Position numbers and translations under genes: made by a program
Shown here: positions 56,778-64,000 of the stretch, piece after piece
Layout of the letters: each line of letters starts with the position of its first letter
Numbering within the stretch: the first letter of the stretch is position 1
Source: Hyphomicrobium sp. CS1GBMeth3
GTDB taxonomy: Bacteria; Pseudomonadota; Alphaproteobacteria; Rhizobiales; Hyphomicrobiaceae
Reading direction: 5' to 3'
DNA length: 64,000 nucleotides
Assembly (NCBI RefSeq): GCF_900117455.1
Contig: NZ_FPHO01000003.1
Location: 310,001 to 374,000, forward strand
The notes under the pieces: model-generated
What the model saw: only the letters and a program-made list of their open reading frames with translations
Told to the model about the DNA's origin: nothing
The model's database searches: none

Positions 56778-57830
56778 GTGACCACCAGGAACCCCGTCAG
56801 CCGCGTGGGAGTAGGCGCCGCGGCGCTTGCCGCCGTCATCGTCGCCGGCACCGCGTTCTCGGCCACGACAAAGCCGGCCAACGCCGAGGCGTCTGCGCTC
56901 AAGGTCACAGTCACCATCAAGCCCGTGCACGCGCTCGTCGCACAGGTGATGGAGGGCGTCGGCACGCCCGACCTGCTGGTCAAAGGCGCCGCCTCCCCCC
57001 ACACCTATGCCCTGAAGCCGTCGGACGCACGCGCGCTCCACCGCGCCAACGTCTTCTTTCGGGTCTCCGAGACGGTCGAGCCCTTCACACGCAAACTCAC
57101 GTCCGCCCTGCCGGACACCGTGCGCATCGTAACGCTCGCCGAAGCGCCCGGCATCGAACTGCTCAGCGTGCGCACGGGGGAGACCTTCGAGAAGCACGAT
57201 CATGCCCATGACCATGCCCACGACGATCACGATCATAAGCACGACCACGATCACAAACACGACGACGACCACGCGCATCATGAGCATGACGGACATGGCG
57301 ACGCCGCCACGCGCGACGGCCACGTCTGGCTCGACCCCGAAAACGCCCGCAAGATGATCGCCGAGATCGCGCGCGTTCTATCGGAGGCGGCGCCCGACAA
57401 AGCCGAAACCTTCAAGGCCAACGCGGCCCACGCCGACGAGGCGCTGGCCCGCCTCGAAACCGAGATTGAACGCGACTTGGCACCGGTGAAGGACAAGCCT
57501 TTCGTGGTTTTCCACGACGCGTTTCAGTATTTCGAGCATCGCTTCGGCCTGTCCGCCGTCGGCTCGATCACCATCAGCCCCGAGGCCAGACCGTCCGCCA
57601 AGCGCCTGACCCAGATCCGCCGCAAGCTGGCCGAGCTGTCCGCGGCGTGCGTCTTCAGCGAGCCCCAGTTCCAAGCCAAGCTCGTCACCGCGGTCACGGA
57701 GGGCACGAGCGCCCGCGCAGGCACGCTCGACCCCGAAGGCGCCATGGTCCAGCCCGGACCCGCCGCCTACGAGACGCTGCTGCGGAACTTGGCCACGGAT
57801 CTGAAATCCTGTCTGGCCGAGGGAAGCTGA
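56778..57830 (+). CDS. znuA: Zinc ABC transporter substrate-binding protein ZnuA
   Basis: I prefer GTG 56778 (VTTRNPVSRVGVGAAALAAV) because GAGGAG lies six bases before it and a signal peptide follows directly; the frame also has an ATG at 56730. The product is 350 residues. The ZnuA landmarks are VTIKPVHALVAQVMEGVG, the ligand His in ASPHTYALKP, a His/Asp-rich loop (about 145-190), DGHVWLDPENARKM, VFHDAFQYFEHRFGL and FSEPQFQAKLV. It captures periplasmic zinc for an ABC importer. No znuB or znuC follows; a strong terminator does. Confidence 0.93.
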   Translation: MTTRNPVSRVGVGAAALAAVIVAGTAFSATTKPANAEASALKVTVTIKPVHALVAQVMEGVGTPDLLVKGAASPHTYALKPSDARALHRANVFFRVSETVEPFTRKLTSALPDTVRIVTLAEAPGIELLSVRTGETFEKHDHAHDHAHDDHDHKHDHDHKHDDDHAHHEHDGHGDAATRDGHVWLDPENARKMIAEIARVLSEAAPDKAETFKANAAHADEALARLETEIERDLAPVKDKPFVVFHDAFQYFEHRFGLSAVGSITISPEARPSAKRLTQIRRKLAELSAACVFSEPQFQAKLVTAVTEGTSARAGTLDPEGAMVQPGPAAYETLLRNLATDLKSCLAEGS

Positions 57831-57913
57831 AGCACAAAGCTAGCGGCAAGGGCGAGGAGCCAAGCGCACCAATGCCCCAAGGCATTGCCCCGAAAGACAT
57901 TGACCCGAACAGC

Positions 57914-57950
57914 AAAACGGGTGGCCCGAGGAGATCGGGCCACCCGTTTT
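57914..57950. terminator. Bidirectional terminator between znuA and L,D-transpeptidase
   Basis: Arms of 16 bp (57914-57929 and 57935-57950) pair perfectly around GGAGA, with AAAA on the left and TTTT on the right ends, so it can stop transcription from both convergent genes. Confidence 0.9.
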
Positions 57951-57970
57951 CTATTTCGCTGCGAAGGTGC

Positions 57971-58867
57971 TTACTGAACCGATGCGGCCCGCGATACCGA
58001 GCCGCCAACGCGGCGACCGTACTTGGTAACCCCACCGCCCGAAGGCGCTGGCGCAGCCTCGGCCGTCTCATCCACTTCTTCAGCATCGAACTTGCCGGTC
58101 TCCGGATTGAGCGTATGGACGACCATGCCCTCTTCGGGAGCGACCTCGTCCGCCGCCTCATCCTTCACGAAGAAACCGTTCTTCGGCGCAGAAGCGACCG
58201 AGCGTGTCTTGGCCTTCTTGCCGCGCACCGGCTCCTCGGGGCGCAGCTCCTCCTCGGCATCCGCCACGACAGCACCCGTCTTGAAGCGCTCCCAGGTCAC
58301 GGTGACCTTGGTGCCAGTCGGCACCTTCGGATAGAGGTGCATCACGTCCTCGTTGAACATGCGGATGCAGCCCTTGGAGACGTCCTGACCGATCGTCCAG
58401 GGCGCGTCGGTGCCGTGGATGCGATAGAGGCTCGAGCCGAGATAAAGCGCCCGCACGCCGAGCGGGTTCATCGGATGGCCGCCCGGCACCCAGCTCGGCA
58501 GGCGCGGATTTTCCTTCAGCATGTCCGGGGTCGGACGCCAGTCGGGATTCTCACGCTTCGAAGAAACCACGGTGGCGCCCTGCCAGCGGCTCTGCTCGCG
58601 CGGAATGGCAATCGGGTAGCTCATCGCCTGACCGGCCTTCGTGATGTGGTAGAGCCGCCGATCGCCGAAGCTGACGATGATCTGGCCGGCCTTGTACTGC
58701 GGGTTGAAGCTCACGACCTGGCGCTTGCCGCCGCCGTACTCCGGCTCGCCGCCCCACAGGAACTCGATGAGCCCCTGCGCGCTCGCAGCAGCCGGAAAGC
58801 CGACCACAGCCGCTGCCGCGACCGCCGCTGTCACCAATCCGCCGACCTTTGCTTTCCACACCGACAT
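57971..58867 (-). CDS. L,D-transpeptidase (YkuD)
   Basis: ATG 58867 (MSVWKAKVGGLVTAAVAAAA) has CGGGAG upstream and gives 298 residues with a signal peptide. The YkuD domain spans about 60-190, with catalytic residues in YRIHGTDAPWTIGQDVSKGCIRM (His and Cys; the motif runs over 58,350-58,430). It forms 3-3 cross-links in peptidoglycan or attaches outer-membrane proteins to it. The C-terminal third is charged and low-complexity (EEELRPEEPVRGKKAK, EEVDETAEAAPAP) and ends with a basic tail. Convergent with znuA. Confidence 0.92.
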   Translation of the reverse strand: MSVWKAKVGGLVTAAVAAAAVVGFPAAASAQGLIEFLWGGEPEYGGGKRQVVSFNPQYKAGQIIVSFGDRRLYHITKAGQAMSYPIAIPREQSRWQGATVVSSKRENPDWRPTPDMLKENPRLPSWVPGGHPMNPLGVRALYLGSSLYRIHGTDAPWTIGQDVSKGCIRMFNEDVMHLYPKVPTGTKVTVTWERFKTGAVVADAEEELRPEEPVRGKKAKTRSVASAPKNGFFVKDEAADEVAPEEGMVVHTLNPETGKFDAEEVDETAEAAPAPSGGGVTKYGRRVGGSVSRAASVQ

Positions 58868-59564
58868 CAACAGAACTCCCGCTGTCTTAAGCTGTGAAGA
58901 ACGAAACCGGCTCCCTCTGCCGGCTACGCCCGTCGACGGCATGTTGCGCCCCTCGAATGAACGCCTCGTATAGACCGTTCCGAAAATTGGCGGCAGAGCA
59001 AGGCGGTCACACTGTTGTCGTCTTCACCACTGACCGATGACATGCAATGGAAGCGATGCAATGCAGCAACGCTTACCGATTTGTAAGGCATGATGGGCAC
59101 TTGCTGAGCACGCACCCGCACAGGGGGCACGCACAGAAGTTGCAGAAAAGACAGGAACAGAAAAAGAACACCTACTTCGAGCATATCGGCATCTGACGCG
59201 GGTAACCATCTCGTTTCAAAACAACTAAGAACGCGAGTGGATCCCGACAAGCATAGGGCGTCATCTGACTTTCACCAATGGGACGAATACCGGCTGCGCT
59301 GTGCAAAACATAACGCTGCACAGGTTGTGCATACGAGATCGTCCACAGGGCCAATCCCATGTGCTCGGTCGCTTGAAAGCAGGCGCATGTCCCTGGGCGT
59401 CCGAGTCGCCTCAACCTTTTTCAGCATACGAGCATCAGCCGACCGAGGACCGCCCCGGCAAACAACCCGCACACAATGGTTTTCAAGCAGGCGCACACGC
59501 CTATAGAACGGTCATCCGGCTGTTCGGGACCGGAGATTCGCGTGACAACGGATGAAACATTGCG
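58868..59564. other. Long intergenic region upstream of gamma-glutamyltransferase
   Basis: About 700 bp with no recognised gene; it is less GC-rich than its surroundings. It contains the promoter of the L,D-transpeptidase on the left and of the glutamyltransferase on the right. The clearest structure is the group of TGTGCA/TGCACA half-sites at 59299-59331. Confidence 0.45.
59299..59331. promoter_or_regulatory. Cluster of three TGCACA half-sites
   Basis: CTGTGCA (59299-59305), TGCACAG (59317-59323) and TTGTGCA (59325-59331). The last two form TGCACA-GGT-TGTGCA, a perfect 6-3-6 palindrome; the first two form a 7-bp inverted repeat with an 11-bp spacer. They lie about 235 bases upstream of the glutamyltransferase gene. 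Operator-like; no regulator known. Confidence 0.35.
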
Positions 59565-61367
59565 GTGTCCCTTATGATCCGCTTCCCAAGATCGGCGCTG
59601 AGACGGCCATCCCAGGCGATGGCGCTGTTGGCGATGGCGCTGGCTCTCGCGCCGCTCCAAGGCCTGCAGGCGCAAGACAGCATTCCCCGCCTACAACTCG
59701 AGCCGGAGGCCGGCACCGGACACAGCGAAAAAAGCCTCGCCGTCGCCAAGAAACACATGATCTCGACGGCCCATCCTCTGGCTTCCGAGGCCGGGCTCGA
59801 GATGTTGCGCGCGGGCGGCTCCGCGGTCGACGCATTGATCGCGGCGCAACTCGTTCTCGGGCTGGTCGAGCCTCAGTCCTCGGGTCTCGGCGGCGGTGCC
59901 TTCCTCGTGCATTGGGATGAGCGCGCAAAGGAGCTGAAAACTTACGATGGCCGCGAAACGGCGCCTGCTGCAGCACGCCCTGACCGATTCATAAAAGGCG
60001 GCGAGCCGCTGGACTTCGATTTCGCCGTCCGTTCTGGCCTCAGCGTCGGCACGCCGGGGCTGCCGCGCCTCCTCGAGCACATCCATAAACGGCACGGCAA
60101 GCTGCCGTGGGCGAAGCTCTTCGAGCCGGCTCTGAAGCTCGCGCGCGACGGCTTCGAGATCTCGCAGCGCCTCTATTTCATGTTGCGCTGGTTCGGCACC
60201 GACGGACTCTCGCCTGCCGCGCGCAGCTACTTCTTTGACGCAAGCAGCAGCCCGCTGCCCATCGGCCACCGGCTGCACAACCCCGATTACGCCGCGACTC
60301 TCGAAGCGCTCGCAAAAGGCGGCGCCGACGCCTTCTACGCGGGCCCCATCGCAGACGCCATCGTATCTGCCGTGAAGACAGCGCCGAACGCCGCCGGCGA
60401 CCTGACGCTCGCCGATCTCTCAGCCTACAAGGTGGCCGAACGCCCGCCGCTTTGCGTCGATTACCGCAAGCATCGCGTTTGCGGCATGGGCCCGCCATCG
60501 TCAGGCGCCTCCACCATCGGACAGACGCTCAAGATGATCGAGCGCTTCGATCTCGGCCACACGCCCGACGAGGCCATGAACGTCGCGAGCCTGCATCTGA
60601 TCGCCGAAGCCCAGCGCCTCGCCTACGCCGACCGCAACCGCTACCTCGCCGACAGCGACTTCGTGCCCGTCCCTGCGGGACTTTTCGATAGCCGCTATCT
60701 CGCAGCGCGCAGCGCCCTGATCGACCCCGAGCGCGCCATGGCAAAAGCCGAGCCCGGCGATCCGCCTACAACGGAAAAGCACACGTTCGGCGTGGACGCT
60801 ACGCTGGAGCGCGCCGGCACCAGCCATCTTTCCGTCGTCGACGCGGACGGCAACGCAGCCGCTTTCACGACCACCATCGAAGGCCCGTTCGGCTCCGGGC
60901 TCTACGCGGCGGGCTTCCTGCTCAACAACGAGCTGACCGACTTCTCCTTCCGTCCCGAGGACGCGCAAGGCCGCCCAGTTGCCAACCGTGTCGAGCCCGG
61001 CAAACGGCCGCGCAGTTCCATGTCGCCGACCATCGTCTTCGACGAGAATGGCGCCCTGTTTGCAGCTCTCGGCTCTCCCGGCGGCAGCCGTATCATCCTG
61101 TTCGTCACCAAGGCGTTGGTCGGCCTCATAGACTGGAGGCTCGATGCCCAGGCCGCCATCGATCGCCCGAACTTCGGCAGCACCGGCCGCAGCGTGGAGC
61201 TGGAATACGGCTGGTCGACAATGTGGCGCGCCCTTGCGCTCAGGAGCTACGGCCACCAGATCACGCCCGACCTGATGAACTCGGGCTTGCACATCGTCGC
61301 CAAGCGTAACGGTGCACTCGAAGGTGGGGCCGACCCACGCCGCGAAGGAGTGGCCCTTGGCGACTGA
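59565..61367 (+). CDS. ggt: Gamma-glutamyltransferase
   Basis: The frame gives 600 residues from GTG 59565; ATG 59574 (MIRFPRSALRRPS) is an equal candidate, and a signal peptide to about QAQDS follows. The large-subunit motifs are HPLASEAGLEMLRAGGSAVDA and EPQSSGLGGGAFLVHWD. The nucleophile of the self-cleaving small subunit is T419 in AGTSHLSVVDADGNAAAF, followed by NKRPRSSMSPT-like KRPRSSMSPTIVF and GSPGGSRIILF. The periplasmic enzyme cleaves glutathione and other gamma-glutamyl amides. The stop overlaps the next gene by 11 bases. Confidence 0.94.
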   Translation: MSLMIRFPRSALRRPSQAMALLAMALALAPLQGLQAQDSIPRLQLEPEAGTGHSEKSLAVAKKHMISTAHPLASEAGLEMLRAGGSAVDALIAAQLVLGLVEPQSSGLGGGAFLVHWDERAKELKTYDGRETAPAAARPDRFIKGGEPLDFDFAVRSGLSVGTPGLPRLLEHIHKRHGKLPWAKLFEPALKLARDGFEISQRLYFMLRWFGTDGLSPAARSYFFDASSSPLPIGHRLHNPDYAATLEALAKGGADAFYAGPIADAIVSAVKTAPNAAGDLTLADLSAYKVAERPPLCVDYRKHRVCGMGPPSSGASTIGQTLKMIERFDLGHTPDEAMNVASLHLIAEAQRLAYADRNRYLADSDFVPVPAGLFDSRYLAARSALIDPERAMAKAEPGDPPTTEKHTFGVDATLERAGTSHLSVVDADGNAAAFTTTIEGPFGSGLYAAGFLLNNELTDFSFRPEDAQGRPVANRVEPGKRPRSSMSPTIVFDENGALFAALGSPGGSRIILFVTKALVGLIDWRLDAQAAIDRPNFGSTGRSVELEYGWSTMWRALALRSYGHQITPDLMNSGLHIVAKRNGALEGGADPRREGVALGD

Positions 61368-62412
61368 GCCCGAGAGTACCCGAACAAGCCATCCGCTCGA
61401 CATCACGGTTGTCGGCGCAGGCATCTTGGGTTTGTGGCAGGCGCTGACGCTCGCCCGCACGGGCCATCGTGTTCGCCTCGTCGAAAAGAGCACTAACCCG
61501 TTCGCCGACAGCGCCAGCCGCTTCGCCGGTGCCATGCTGGCGCCCGGCTGCGAAAGCGAGACCGCGCCCGAGGTGCGCGATCTCGGCATCCGTGGCCTGA
61601 CGCTCTGGCGCGCTGTCTACCCGCGTCTCGTGAATGCCGGCAGCCTCGTCGTCGCCGCCCCCCGTGACACCGCCGAGATCGCGCGTTTCGGCCGCGCCAC
61701 GCGACCTCCGGAGACGCTCGACGCCGACGCCATCGCCGCACTCGAGCCTGACCTCGCCGGCCGCTTCGTGCGCGCCTACTACTTTCCCGACGAAGCGCAC
61801 ATGACGACGCCGGACGCGCTCGCCTTTTTGCTCGATGCCGCGCGCAACTCGGGCGCGACCGTCGAGCTGGGCGCAGCCTGGACCTCGCCTTCAGCCTCCA
61901 ACGTCGTCATCGATTGCCGCGGCATGGCGGCCGCGGACGAGTTGCCTGCGCTCCGCGGCGTGCGCGGCGAGCGCCTCGTCGTGCGCACGCGCGAAATCCA
62001 TCTGGCGCGGCCTGTGCGCCTCCTGCATCCACGCCATCCGCTCTACGTCGTGCCCTGGACGGACGATCGCTATCTCGTCGGCGCCACAGTCATCGAAAGC
62101 GAGGATACGGGCGCCATCACGGTGCGCTCGGCGCTCGAGTTGCTCGGCACGGCCTACGCGCTGCATCCCGCCTTCGGTGAGGCCGAGATCCTGGAGACCG
62201 GAGCCGGCATCCGGCCTTCATTCCCCGACAACCTCCCGCACGCCGAGATCCGCGACGGCGGCAATCGCATTCTGGTCAACGGCGCCTACCGCCATGGCTT
62301 TTTGCTCGCCCCCGTGCTGGCCGAGGCTGTGGCGGGCTATCTCGCTAACCAAGCCCCGCACGAGCTGCTCGTCTTTTCCGAGCGGGTAGCGCACCCTCCC
62401 CGCCCGGTCTAA
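61357..62412 (+). CDS. ThiO-like FAD-dependent amine/glycine oxidase
   Basis: I start at TTG 61357 ([12 protein letters not shown]) because AAGGAG is six bases before it and lies inside the end of ggt; an ATG at 61312 is possible but has no such site. The product is 351 residues. FAD-binding motifs are [19 protein letters not shown] and [23 protein letters not shown]; the C-terminal part has [14 protein letters not shown] and [17 protein letters not shown], as in glycine oxidase ThiO/DAAO-type enzymes. No thiamine genes are adjacent, so a role in oxidising an amino acid released by ggt is an alternative. Confidence 0.85.
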   Translation: MATEPESTRTSHPLDITVVGAGILGLWQALTLARTGHRVRLVEKSTNPFADSASRFAGAMLAPGCESETAPEVRDLGIRGLTLWRAVYPRLVNAGSLVVAAPRDTAEIARFGRATRPPETLDADAIAALEPDLAGRFVRAYYFPDEAHMTTPDALAFLLDAARNSGATVELGAAWTSPSASNVVIDCRGMAAADELPALRGVRGERLVVRTREIHLARPVRLLHPRHPLYVVPWTDDRYLVGATVIESEDTGAITVRSALELLGTAYALHPAFGEAEILETGAGIRPSFPDNLPHAEIRDGGNRILVNGAYRHGFLLAPVLAEAVAGYLANQAPHELLVFSERVAHPPRPV

Positions 62413-62450
62413 GCTCTTCCCGAGCCACCGATTGCCGAACAAGGTCAGGT

Positions 62451-63230
62451 ATGACGCACGACACGCCGCCGCAGGAGCCCCAAAGCACGACGAGCTTCGG
62501 CTTCCGCTCCGTTCGGGAGGGCGAGCGCCAGGGCCTCGTCAACGCCGTCTTCTCGTCCGTGGCCGCGCGCTATGACCTCATGAACGATCTGATGTCCGGC
62601 GGTCTGCACCGGCTCTGGAAGGCCGAGTTTGTGACCATGATCGGCGCCCCGCGCGACGACCGGCCGTTCCGCCTGCTCGATGTGGCCGGCGGCACCGGCG
62701 ACATCGCAATTCGCTACGCTGACCGCTTCGGCCCGAACGCGACCGCCGTTCTCGCCGACATCAGTCCCGAGATGCTAGCCGAAGGCCGCACCAAGGTTGC
62801 GACCAAAGGGTACGAGCAGCGCATCACGCTGACCCAAGGCAACGCAGAAGCGCTGCCATTCCCCGATGGCACCTTCGACGCCTATACGATCGCCTTCGGC
62901 ATCCGCAACGTGACCCACATCGACACCGCGCTCAGCGAGGCCTATCGCGTGTTGAAAATCGGCGGCCGTTTCCTGTGCCTCGAGTTCTCGGAATGCCAAG
63001 TGCCGCTGCTCGACCGGCTGTACGATTTCCACTCGTTCGAGGTCATCCCGCGCCTCGGCGCGCTCACGGCAGGCTCCGCTGACCCGTACCGCTATCTGGT
63101 CGAGAGCATTCGCCGCTTCCCGAACCAGGAAGCCTTCGCCACCATGATCCGCGAAGCGGGCTTCGAGCGCGTCTCGGTCAGAAACCTGACCGGCGGCATC
63201 GCCGCCATCCACTCGGGCTGGAAGCTCTAA
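62451..63230 (+). CDS. ubiE: Ubiquinone/menaquinone methyltransferase UbiE
   Basis: The 259-residue enzyme matches UbiE/COQ5: [25 protein letters not shown], the SAM loop [40 protein letters not shown], and [21 protein letters not shown]. It performs the C-methylation step in ubiquinone synthesis. It lies 38 bases after the ThiO-like gene on the same strand and is convergent with the gene at the right edge. Confidence 0.96.
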   Translation: MTHDTPPQEPQSTTSFGFRSVREGERQGLVNAVFSSVAARYDLMNDLMSGGLHRLWKAEFVTMIGAPRDDRPFRLLDVAGGTGDIAIRYADRFGPNATAVLADISPEMLAEGRTKVATKGYEQRITLTQGNAEALPFPDGTFDAYTIAFGIRNVTHIDTALSEAYRVLKIGGRFLCLEFSECQVPLLDRLYDFHSFEVIPRLGALTAGSADPYRYLVESIRRFPNQEAFATMIREAGFERVSVRNLTGGIAAIHSGWKL

Positions 63231-63253
63231 CCGTCCCTTGAACGCAGGCGAAA

Positions 63254-64000
63254 CTACGCCTCGCCGCGATCGACGCGCCGCGAGAACTCCGTTTGTCCGC
63301 CGGACGCCAGGATGCGCGCCTGCTCGATCCAGTTCTCGCGCTCGATGCGACCCTTGAAATCGAGAACCTGGCTGATCCGATCGATATCGGCTCCGGTCCA
63401 GTTCGCAACCTGCTCGTACGACGTGATGCCGAGCGAGTTGAGCTTCTTCTCGATCAGAACGCCGATGCCGCGGATGCGCTTCAAATCATCAATCTCGGTT
63501 GTGCTGAACACCAGCGGCGCGCCGCCGCGCAACGCCTCGGAGCGCACGGAACGCAGGCCGGAGAGATCCTCGCTCGGCGGTTCGGCCGCAGAAGTCTCCG
63601 CCTCGGGCTCCGGCACCGATGAAGGCGTGACACCACTCAAAAAGCGCGCTTGCCCCACCCAGTCCTCACCAGCGATCCGCCCCGGCGCGCCGATCAGCGC
63701 CTCGAAGTGTGCGACATCGTCCGCCGTCCACGTCGCGATCTGAGCGAAGCGTGTGACGCCATTGGCACGCAGAATATCCTCGGCCTGAAGATTGAGACCG
63801 ATGATGCGGCCGAGCTGATCGCCATCCTCCACCGGAACACTCGTGTCGATGGGTATGTCTGCCGCTTCTGGCGCCGCTTCGGCAAAATGCGCGCCGCCGG
63901 TCAAGAAGCGCGCCTGCTCCACCCAGCTTTCGGCCGCGATCCGACCTGGCGTGCCGATCACAGCTTCGAAACGTGCCACGTCCTCTGCCGTCCACGCCGC
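63254..64000 (-). CDS. Helix-hairpin-helix repeat protein, 5' end outside window
   Basis: The minus-strand frame is open from the right edge to a stop at 63254, 248 codons; the GTG at 63979 is internal, because the seven codons before it (AAWTAED) continue a repeat. At least three copies of a unit of about 45-90 residues are visible: TWTADDVAHFEALIGAPGRIAGEDWV-like segments (two near-identical) and the more diverged NWTGADIDRISQVLDFKGRIERENWI. Each ends W[VI][GE]QAR[FI]L. DLKRIRGIGVLIEKKLNSLGI is an HhH motif. Such proteins resemble DNA- or ribosome-associated HhH (flap-endonuclease-like) domains; the function is unknown. Confidence 0.82.
   Translation of the reverse strand, partial: AAWTAEDVARFEAVIGTPGRIAAESWVEQARFLTGGAHFAEAAPEAADIPIDTSVPVEDGDQLGRIIGLNLQAEDILRANGVTRFAQIATWTADDVAHFEALIGAPGRIAGEDWVGQARFLSGVTPSSVPEPEAETSAAEPPSEDLSGLRSVRSEALRGGAPLVFSTTEIDDLKRIRGIGVLIEKKLNSLGITSYEQVANWTGADIDRISQVLDFKGRIERENWIEQARILASGGQTEFSRRVDRGEA

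Noticed and set aside
59202..59227. Second GTAACC motif
   Set aside because: After 16 bases the sequence is ACTA rather than CGAA, so it does not fit the SigF-type promoter.

Overview
The window is GC-rich chromosomal DNA of an alphaproteobacterium of the Hyphomicrobiales (Rhizobiales). The evidence is the long minus-strand run tsaB-rimI-fur/mur-plsC-miaB-phoH-ybeY-corC-lnt-HTH-metK-trmB-rimP-nusA-ylxR-infB-rbfA-truB-rpsO-pnp, an alphaproteobacterial-type rpoH and the betaine-lipid pair btaAB. A Hyphomicrobium-like bacterium is my best guess; the genus cannot be proved from this sequence.

Left part (1-12.77 kb) looks like an accessory metal-resistance island beside tRNA-Glu(CTC). It holds the start of a large secreted DUF11 protein running off the left edge, an IS110-family transposase remnant, small secreted Met/His/Cys-rich proteins, a copper/silver RND pump (cusB-cusA, no outer-membrane partner visible) and a complete four-gene bufferin operon: BufA metallophore precursor, MNIO/DUF692 enzyme BufB, DUF2063 partner BufC and a DoxX protein. 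A GTAACG-N16-CGAA sequence upstream of bufA matches the SigF-type ECF promoter known from metal-stress genes in Caulobacter. The island ends with a tyrosine integrase that has lost its catalytic core, abutting the 3' end of the tRNA gene.

Middle-left part (12.8-27.2 kb) is ordinary chromosome: rluD, rpoH, a Sel1 protein, GST, quinone oxidoreductase, a DedA protein with a degenerate internal repeat, btaBA for betaine lipids, two RNA methyltransferases (rlmD-like and tlyA), a Tat-exported superoxide dismutase, a DMT protein beside a DoxX stump, DUF4202, and a CbiX chelatase gene containing a 29-bp copy of the tRNA-Glu 3' end in frame.

Core part (27.3-50.1 kb) is the translation, transcription and RNA-processing superoperon listed above, all on the minus strand. 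It is punctuated by hairpins: a terminator-like hairpin just before rimP, a row of four hairpins between infB and rbfA, a palindromic repeat between rpsO and pnp, and a terminator-like hairpin after metK.

Right part (50-64 kb) has a nitroreductase, NfuA-type Fe-S carrier, universal stress protein, trpS, murJ, a DUF1007-NicO metal transporter pair divergent from a zinc-binding ZnuA (no znuB or znuC in view), an L,D-transpeptidase, gamma-glutamyltransferase coupled to a ThiO-like oxidase, ubiE, and a helix-hairpin-helix repeat protein running off the right edge. No CRISPR array, rRNA or prophage was seen.
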